From NCBI GenBank assembly GCA_903916255.1, contig CAIWVW010000013.1, positions 1-51,085 of the forward strand: DNA of 51,085 bases, given 5' to 3'. This document shows positions 46,914 through 51,085 of the stretch, piece after piece. Within the stretch, counting starts at the first letter, position 1; the number at the start of each line of letters is the position of its first letter. Below the pieces are notes generated by a model. It did not search any database. It was not told the DNA's origin and was given only the letters and a program-made list of their open reading frames with translations. The DNA is from an uncultured Bacteroidota bacterium. GTDB taxonomy: Bacteria > Bacteroidota > Bacteroidia > JABEUT01. A program made the position numbers and the translations under genes.

Positions 46914-49076
46914 TTAGAAAGCGTACCTCAAATTCAAATAGAAACTTCTTCCCCGGGTAGTATATCCTAAGATTTCGTAATAGGTGGTATTAAACAAATT
47001 TTCTCCCCGCAGGGTAATTGCAAAATGTTTGGTAACATCGTATCCGGCAGATGCGTCAAGCAAAGTGTAATCTGATAAGGTAGTAGGAACATCGGCGCCA
47101 TAAGGGCCCAGATTTTCATTGTACTGGGCATCTGTTCGCTGGCCTGCATAACGCACCATAGCAGAAAGGCTAACCTGCTTTATAGGCTTGTAGGTAAGCG
47201 TAATATTAGCCATTGCGCCCGGACGGCGTAATAAAGCTGTATATTTTATATTGCCGCTGTTTTGTGTGAGAAAATTTCCGCCTTCAAAAATCTGTACATA
47301 ATTGCCATGCGTGTGTGTCGTATCAATGGTAGAATTGGAGTAGGTGATACTGCTGCTTAATATGCTGAAGTTTGCAGACACAAAGAGTTTTTTATCTAAT
47401 TGGGAGGAAACGCTTAACTCTATTCCTTGTGTGGTCTCCTGCCCGATGTTTAAATAGGTATCGCCCATGAAATCTGCATAGCCGAGAGAATCTATAGGTT
47501 TGTTTTTATTCCATAAATAAACGTAATCGATATAATTATTTACAATAGTGCTGAAATAAGAGAGCGTTAAATATACCTTGTCGATTCTATGTTTTATACC
47601 AAACTCAACCGAATTGGATGTCTCGGGTGTGAGAGTGGTGTTGGCGAGAGATATAGGGTCTCCTGCAATATCGTCAGGGCCGTAGAGTTGGTAAAGTGAA
47701 GGTGCATTAAACCCGGTGGAAAATGAGAAATATAATAAAGAATTTTCATTTAGTTTGTAAGAAGGGTTTATTTCATAGCTCACATTATTTCCAAAGGTTG
47801 AATTGGAACTGAACCTTGCTCCCAGCAATAAGGAAAGGTTCTTCAGTCCTTTTGCAAAAGTAGCTCCATTCAGGTCGGCCTGAATAAATGCGTCATAAAT
47901 AGTTTGATGGGGTTTTAAACTGTCAAGGTCGGATATAGTTGGGAAACCGTCGTATGCATAGTCCGTATAAGAATCCATCATTTCATAAATACTTCCTCCG
48001 CCTGCAATAAATTGCGATGTTTTGTAGTCATATTCCAGTTGCACATCATTGGTGATAGTTTTGCTGGAGTAGTATTCATATTGATAATCCTTATCTCCAT
48101 ATGTATCTGTAACCGTAGTATCCTCCATATACTTGCGTTCCAAAGGGGAGTAGCTGCCGGTATATTGAATATGCAAATGAGGGGTGATGTTGTATTTTGC
48201 AAAAAGATTGTAATAATCTCTCACCAAACTTCCGGTGTAATTATTCGCCGGTTCAAAAGCACCGATGGGCAAGCCAAATGTTTGAATGGTATTACGGTAT
48301 TCAAAGTAAACATTCAGGTTTTGGTTTTTAAACCCTACTCTAGAAAACACATCGCCTTTATCGAAATCATTCTGCGGATTCACCTGATAGGGCAATGGGT
48401 TTTTAAGCGTATCGACTGCGGCGCTTTGAGCTTTGTCATCTAAGCGGTGGTATCCGCCTTCGGCATAAATACCATTTTTAAAAGTATAATTCAGAAAAGC
48501 ATTTCCTTCGAATAATTTTGTATCCGGGCCGAATTCCCCGCCTGTTACGCTGATATTGCCATGCAGGCCGGGTGTGTAATTAGTATTGGTGATAATGTTG
48601 ATTACCCCGCCAATGGCGGAAGAACCGTATAGCGTGCTATGCGAGCCGCGGATTATTTCTATCCTGTCCACATCGGCAAGTGAAATTTCAGAAAGATAGA
48701 TTTCGCCATGTTCGGTAGATGCATCTGTAAGCGGAACGCCATCAATCATTATTAAACTATGGCTGTTGTCTGCTCCCCGTAGAAACATAGTCTGCACACC
48801 GCCGGGAGTTTGTCCGGTACCTACCACATAAATACCTTCCTGGCGGGAAAGAAGGTCGGCAACGGTATTGCATCCGGGTTGTTTTAAATCATCGCCGGAA
48901 ATAACAGTTACACTGCGGCCCACGTCCATCACATCTTTTTCTGTGCGGGTGGCGGTAACGGTTACTGTTTTAATGGAATCCGTAAGGTTTTTTGTACTGT
49001 CGGATTTTGTTTGTGCATAAGCACCAAAGCCCAGGAATGTACCTGCGCAGAAGAATAAAGTGGTTAACTTTTTCAT
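46914..49076 (-). CDS. btuB: BtuB-like TonB-dependent vitamin B12 receptor
   Basis: 720 residues. Signal peptide (MKKLTTLFFCAGTFLGFGAYAQ). TonB-box-like KTVTVTATRTEKDV, plug domain with SVTVISGDDL, FLRGADNSHSLIMIDGVPL and RIEIIRGSHSTLYGSSAIGG, then a 22-strand barrel ending in aromatic RGRSFYLNLRYAF. B12 specificity is inferred mainly from the cobalamin riboswitch directly upstream. No btuF/btuC/btuD genes are downstream in the window; the adenosyltransferase at 9569 would convert the imported corrinoid. Confidence 0.92.
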   Translation of the reverse strand: MKKLTTLFFCAGTFLGFGAYAQTKSDSTKNLTDSIKTVTVTATRTEKDVMDVGRSVTVISGDDLKQPGCNTVADLLSRQEGIYVVGTGQTPGGVQTMFLRGADNSHSLIMIDGVPLTDASTEHGEIYLSEISLADVDRIEIIRGSHSTLYGSSAIGGVINIITNTNYTPGLHGNISVTGGEFGPDTKLFEGNAFLNYTFKNGIYAEGGYHRLDDKAQSAAVDTLKNPLPYQVNPQNDFDKGDVFSRVGFKNQNLNVYFEYRNTIQTFGLPIGAFEPANNYTGSLVRDYYNLFAKYNITPHLHIQYTGSYSPLERKYMEDTTVTDTYGDKDYQYEYYSSKTITNDVQLEYDYKTSQFIAGGGSIYEMMDSYTDYAYDGFPTISDLDSLKPHQTIYDAFIQADLNGATFAKGLKNLSLLLGARFSSNSTFGNNVSYEINPSYKLNENSLLYFSFSTGFNAPSLYQLYGPDDIAGDPISLANTTLTPETSNSVEFGIKHRIDKVYLTLSYFSTIVNNYIDYVYLWNKNKPIDSLGYADFMGDTYLNIGQETTQGIELSVSSQLDKKLFVSANFSILSSSITYSNSTIDTTHTHGNYVQIFEGGNFLTQNSGNIKYTALLRRPGAMANITLTYKPIKQVSLSAMVRYAGQRTDAQYNENLGPYGADVPTTLSDYTLLDASAGYDVTKHFAITLRGENLFNTTYYEILGYTTRGRSFYLNLRYAF

Positions 49077-49182
49077 AATGTTACATTTTTTGTTGTAACA
49101 CTTCAGGCAAAAAAAGAAATAGAAAAATCTCCCGTCTTTCCACTCCTCGCTCTTTACCCGAAAGCGTTGAATTAATTAGTTG

Positions 49183-49370
49183 TGCCTTGGCAGGTCTTCT
49201 GACTCGCTCTGTTTTTGAGGCCTTCCCGTTCATTTGAACAGTGGCTAAAAGCCCCGATAGTTATCGGGGTCAAAAACATTTCTAAGAGCTTACAGCAGCG
49301 GGAACTGTCCGGGATTTACACCCGGTTCCCTTTTAATCCGCCCCGAATTGAACCAGGAACGAAACCATTG
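49183..49370 (-). ncRNA. Cobalamin riboswitch upstream of btuB
   Basis: On the minus strand the conserved blocks occur in order: GGGAACCGGGTGTAAATCCC, then GGACAGTTCCCGCTGCTGTAA, AGCCACTGT (B12 box region), GGGAAGGC and the 3' AGTCAGAAGACCTGCC. It lies about 107 nt before the btuB ATG, with a TACATTTG promoter just upstream. Binding of (adenosyl)cobalamin should switch off btuB. A perfect palindrome (49252-49269) extends one peripheral stem. Confidence 0.93.
49252..49269. repeat. CCCCGATAGTTATCGGGG palindrome within the riboswitch
   Basis: Perfect hairpin of 8 or more bp between the GCTGCTGTAAGCTC and AGCCACTG blocks, a variable peripheral position. It looks like a small dispersed palindrome adopted as a stem extension. 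Confidence 0.6.
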
Positions 49371-49375
49371 CGGGG

Positions 49376-49383
49376 CAAATGTA
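49376..49383 (-). promoter_or_regulatory. -7 box TACATTTG for the riboswitch-btuB transcript
   Basis: TACATTTG followed by CCCC on the minus strand, a few bases upstream of the first riboswitch block. Confidence 0.55.
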
Positions 49384-49405
49384 ATAAAAGATTCGAATTT
49401 AATAT

Positions 49406-49513
49406 ACTCACCCCCTGCCCCCTCTCTCTATATATAGAGAAGGGAAAAGTCACTTTGCAATCATTTTTCACTTGTCCCCTCTTTACTTGGTAGAGAGGCG
49501 GTAGGGGGTGAGT
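49406..49513. mobile_element. MITE-like inverted-repeat element, copy 2
   Basis: Ends ACTCACCCCCTGCCCCCTCT and GAGGCGGTAGGGGGTGAGT are the same terminal inverted repeats as at 24658-24762; the inside also has TAGAGAAGGG and CCCCTCTTTAC hairpin arms. 108 bp, non-coding. It separates the riboswitch promoter from the divergent small-protein gene. Confidence 0.82.
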
Positions 49514-49559
49514 GGTAGGTTTTACAATACTTTAACACCAAATCCGTCTACAAAATCAT

Positions 49560-49567
49560 TATCTTTG
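49560..49567 (+). promoter_or_regulatory. -7 box TATCTTTG for the small exported protein gene
   Basis: TATCTTTG followed by CC, 31 nt before the ATG at 49599. Confidence 0.6.
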
Positions 49568-49598
49568 CCTTAATTCAAACCATATAAAATTAAAAACA

Positions 49599-49802
49599 AT
49601 GAAAAAATTATTTTTAGCTGCCGCACTGCTTGGAATGACAAGTTTCGCATTTGCACAACAGGCTGCTTCCGCTTCCAAGGATAGCAAAGCAACCACCAAA
49701 ACCTGTAACGATAAAAAATGCTGCAAAAAAGGCGGCTCCTGCACAAAGGACAGCAAGGCTGCCACCTCCACTACTAACAATACAACCGGCGACAAGAAAT
49801 AA
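49599..49802 (+). CDS. Small exported Cys/Lys-rich protein
   Basis: 67 residues. Signal peptide MKKLFLAAALLGMTSFAFAQ, then a short mature part of about 47 residues rich in Lys, Ser and Thr with four Cys (TCNDKKCCKKGGSC). No family recognised. The cluster could bind metal or form disulfides. Its own promoter and terminator make it a monocistronic gene. Confidence 0.78.
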   Translation: MKKLFLAAALLGMTSFAFAQQAASASKDSKATTKTCNDKKCCKKGGSCTKDSKAATSTTNNTTGDKK

Positions 49803-49823
49803 TTGCTTGTTGGATTAAAATGG

Positions 49824-49857
49824 AAAAGTCCCGGATTAATTTTCGGGACTTTTTTGT
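49824..49857 (+). terminator. Rho-independent terminator
   Basis: Stem AAAAGTCCCGG / TCGGGACTTTT with a T tract (TTTTTTGTTTT). Confidence 0.85.
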
Positions 49858-49880
49858 TTTAGGGGTTTGATAAAAATTGG

Positions 49881-49957
49881 GTAAGATTGCTTCGCAAAGC
49901 CTCGCAATGACGAATTAGCAGTATGTACGTCATTGCGAGGAACAAAGCAATCTTACT
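49881..49957. repeat. Palindromic repeat element (paired arms)
   Basis: Arms GTAAGATTGCTTCGCAAAGC...CAATGACG (49881-49912) and CGTCATTGCGAGGAACAAAG...CTTAC (49929-49957) form an inverted repeat with a 16-nt spacer. Same family as the aroC insertion (33098) and 50899-50985. Confidence 0.88.
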
Positions 49958-49978
49958 AATACGGAAAGGAAAACAGAG

Positions 49979-50776
49979 TTACTTTTTAATAGCAAACCCA
50001 ATCCCCTTGCGGTGGCGGATTTCAAAGAAATCGAAATCGTTGCTGTTTTTTTCTTTAAACTTATTCCAAACACTTTGCAGGTTATAGCTTTCGGGCATAA
50101 TATCATCGAACAGAATAATGCCGCCCTTAGCACAATGAGCCACTACATTATCCAAATCTTTGGTGGCAATTTCCTCGGTGTGGCCGCCGTCGACTAAAAT
50201 ATAATCGAACTTTTTATTGGGGTTTTGTTTGAAATACTCCGGTACTTTAACAGTGGAATCGCCGGAAATGAATTTTATTTTATCGGTCTTGATATTAAAT
50301 GCGGCAAGGTTTCTGCGGACTTTATCAGTGGACTTCTTTTCCACATAATTACCCATCAGTTTTGTAAACCGTTCCGAAATATTGATGTTGCGCTTCTTGC
50401 CCATCAGTTTGGAAAGAAAGGTAGCAAAAGGGGTTATGCTCACATATTCCCTCCACATATCAAAGCTCAATACTTCTTCTATTTTATCATATTCTTCGTT
50501 GGAATAAACGCAAAGCAACGCTATGAGAGAGCCACCGGCACGGGTGCCTATTTCCAAAATACGTTTGGGTTTGCGGGTAGCCCCAACCCACGATTCCACC
50601 ATATTGCTTTCAAGGAAAATTCCATTTCTTGACAAGTTGGTTTCATTGGAAAGGTCCTGCCAATAGTAGTCGTTAGGGTCAAGCTGGGCCAGCTTTTTAC
50701 CATTGGAAAGCAGCAAATCTTTATATTTTAATATATCCTGGAAGTCTTTTTCATCCAGGTTGTGAAGTTTCTCCAT
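49979..50776 (-). CDS. Class I SAM-dependent methyltransferase (CmcI/Methyltransf_24-like)
   Basis: 265 residues. SAM motif RILEIGTRAGGSLIALLCVY, FISGDST, DYILVDGGHTEEIATKDLDN and KGGIILFDDI: the metal-dependent methyltransferase group related to cephalosporin hydroxylases. Often found in glycan or natural-product clusters; here it stands alone, so the substrate is unknown. A good -7 box lies upstream. Confidence 0.85.
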   Translation of the reverse strand: MEKLHNLDEKDFQDILKYKDLLLSNGKKLAQLDPNDYYWQDLSNETNLSRNGIFLESNMVESWVGATRKPKRILEIGTRAGGSLIALLCVYSNEEYDKIEEVLSFDMWREYVSITPFATFLSKLMGKKRNINISERFTKLMGNYVEKKSTDKVRRNLAAFNIKTDKIKFISGDSTVKVPEYFKQNPNKKFDYILVDGGHTEEIATKDLDNVVAHCAKGGIILFDDIMPESYNLQSVWNKFKEKNSNDFDFFEIRHRKGIGFAIKK

Positions 50777-50829
50777 GAAAGTATATGTTTTTCAAAAGGG
50801 TGCCCGTCCGAACGATTCATCCGGGCGGA

Positions 50830-50837
50830 CAAAGATA
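50830..50837 (-). promoter_or_regulatory. -7 box TATCTTTG for the methyltransferase gene
   Basis: TATCTTTG followed by TCCGCCCGG on the minus strand. The 50-nt leader can fold into a small stem (GCCCGG / TCGGACGGGC). Confidence 0.55.
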
Positions 50838-50898
50838 AGAAAAGGGAAAAGATTCCGAATTCCGCAGCTCCAAACCCCTAAAGGGGCTTTGAAAAGGC

Positions 50899-50985
50899 CG
50901 TCATTGTGAGGCTCTGCGAAGCAATCTTACCGCTATATATACGTAGCGATTGGGCAAGATTGTTTCGCAGAGCCTCGCAATGACG
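50899..50985. repeat. Palindromic repeat element, reversed arm order
   Basis: Arms CGTCATTGTGAGGCTCTGCG...CTTAC (50899-50930) and GCAAGATTGTTTCGCAGAGC...GACG (50954-50985). Same family as 49881-49957 but with the outward ends swapped. The rest of 50838-51085 shows no gene; a related single arm AGATTCCTCACTTCGTTCGG is at 51012-51039 and a GCGGGC-TTC-GCCCGC hairpin ends the window. Confidence 0.85.
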
Positions 50986-51011
50986 ATATTACTCTGCGGA
51001 AACCCAAAAAC

Positions 51012-51039
51012 AGATTCCTCACTTCGTTCGGAATGACAA
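51012..51039. repeat. Related short repeat (AGATTCCTCACTTCGTTCGG...)
   Basis: A single arm of a second dispersed repeat type, next to the palindromic element; no coding capacity. Confidence 0.55.
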
Positions 51040-51085
51040 TACGGTTTTCTTATTGGGTGGGATAGTTGCGGCGGGCTTCGCCCGC

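Overview
The window is a chromosomal segment of a Bacteroidota bacterium. The evidence is direct: most intergenic gaps that should hold promoters carry the Bacteroidota -7 box TAnnTTTG (TATCTTTG, TATATTTG, TAACTTTG) instead of -35/-10 boxes; there are few Shine-Dalgarno sites; and the gene content fits the phylum (DUF4295 protein after rpmG, sensor kinases with soluble PAS modules, GldK/GldN-like proteins, PorV-age style exported proteins, AroA-AroK fusion, zinc-cysteine-poor Tgt). I cannot place it more finely than Bacteroidota, possibly a Chitinophagales/Sphingobacteriia/Flavobacteriia relative. I saw no tRNA, rRNA, CRISPR array or prophage.

Layout. 1-6.7 kb: signalling (a PAS protein with a cut-down receiver domain, a HAMP/PAS/HisKA_3 kinase with its NarL-type regulator) and an 817-residue alpha-oxoamine synthase fused to an acyltransferase. 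6.7-14.4 kb (minus strand): Ppx/GppA phosphatase, an accessory GldN-like/GldK-like pair, cobalamin adenosyltransferase, thioesterase, glutamine amidotransferase, methyltransferase, gpsA and a desaturase strikingly like eukaryotic dihydroceramide desaturases. 14.6-18.9 kb: a dienelactone hydrolase and a partial phenylacetyl-CoA epoxidase locus (paaB, paaA, divergent paaE) with a four-helix-bundle gene wedged between paaA and paaB. 19-26.2 kb: hypothetical gene, Nramp-like transporter, GT2/ECF sigma/rsmG, tgt, acylphosphatase, LptG-type permease. 26.2-29.0 kb: an accessory island with HicBA toxin-antitoxin bounded by 123-bp direct repeats, an HNH nuclease operon and an orphan Vsr nuclease. 29.2-31.5 kb: rpmB-rpmG-DUF4295 and ftsY. 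31.9-32.8 kb: a two-gene nucleotidyltransferase cassette sitting between two copies of the aroC 3' end. 32.8-39.3 kb: a six-gene operon that encodes all seven steps of the shikimate pathway. 39.4-46.9 kb: Pif1-like helicase, an IS1-type transposase remnant, exported hypothetical protein, heptose epimerase, ABC-F ATPase. 46.9-50.8 kb: BtuB-like TonB-dependent receptor under a cobalamin riboswitch, a small Cys/Lys-rich exported protein and a methyltransferase.

The most distinctive theme is repeat traffic. At least four small repeat families are spread over the window: a 9-nt tandem repeat (AAAGTTCAT type) that abuts genes and supplies stop codons; 7-nt tandem repeats; a ~105-bp MITE-like inverted repeat (ACTCACCCCCT...AGGGGGTGAGT); and a palindromic element (GTAAGATTGCTTCG...CAATGACG). 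Members of these families have also entered reading frames without breaking them: inside AroC, inside the heptose epimerase, in the ABC-F linker, in the signal peptide of the GldK-like protein and at the C-terminus of PaaA.

The best candidates for something not well described are (i) the GldK-like/MORN-GldN-like pair, (ii) the complete shikimate operon whose B-A-K gene order parallels the eukaryotic AROM polypeptide, (iii) the oxoamine synthase-acyltransferase fusion together with a dihydroceramide-desaturase homologue, and (iv) the integrase-less cassettes (nucleotidyltransferase pair at the aroC 3' end; HicBA between long direct repeats; four-helix-bundle gene between 9-nt repeat tracts).
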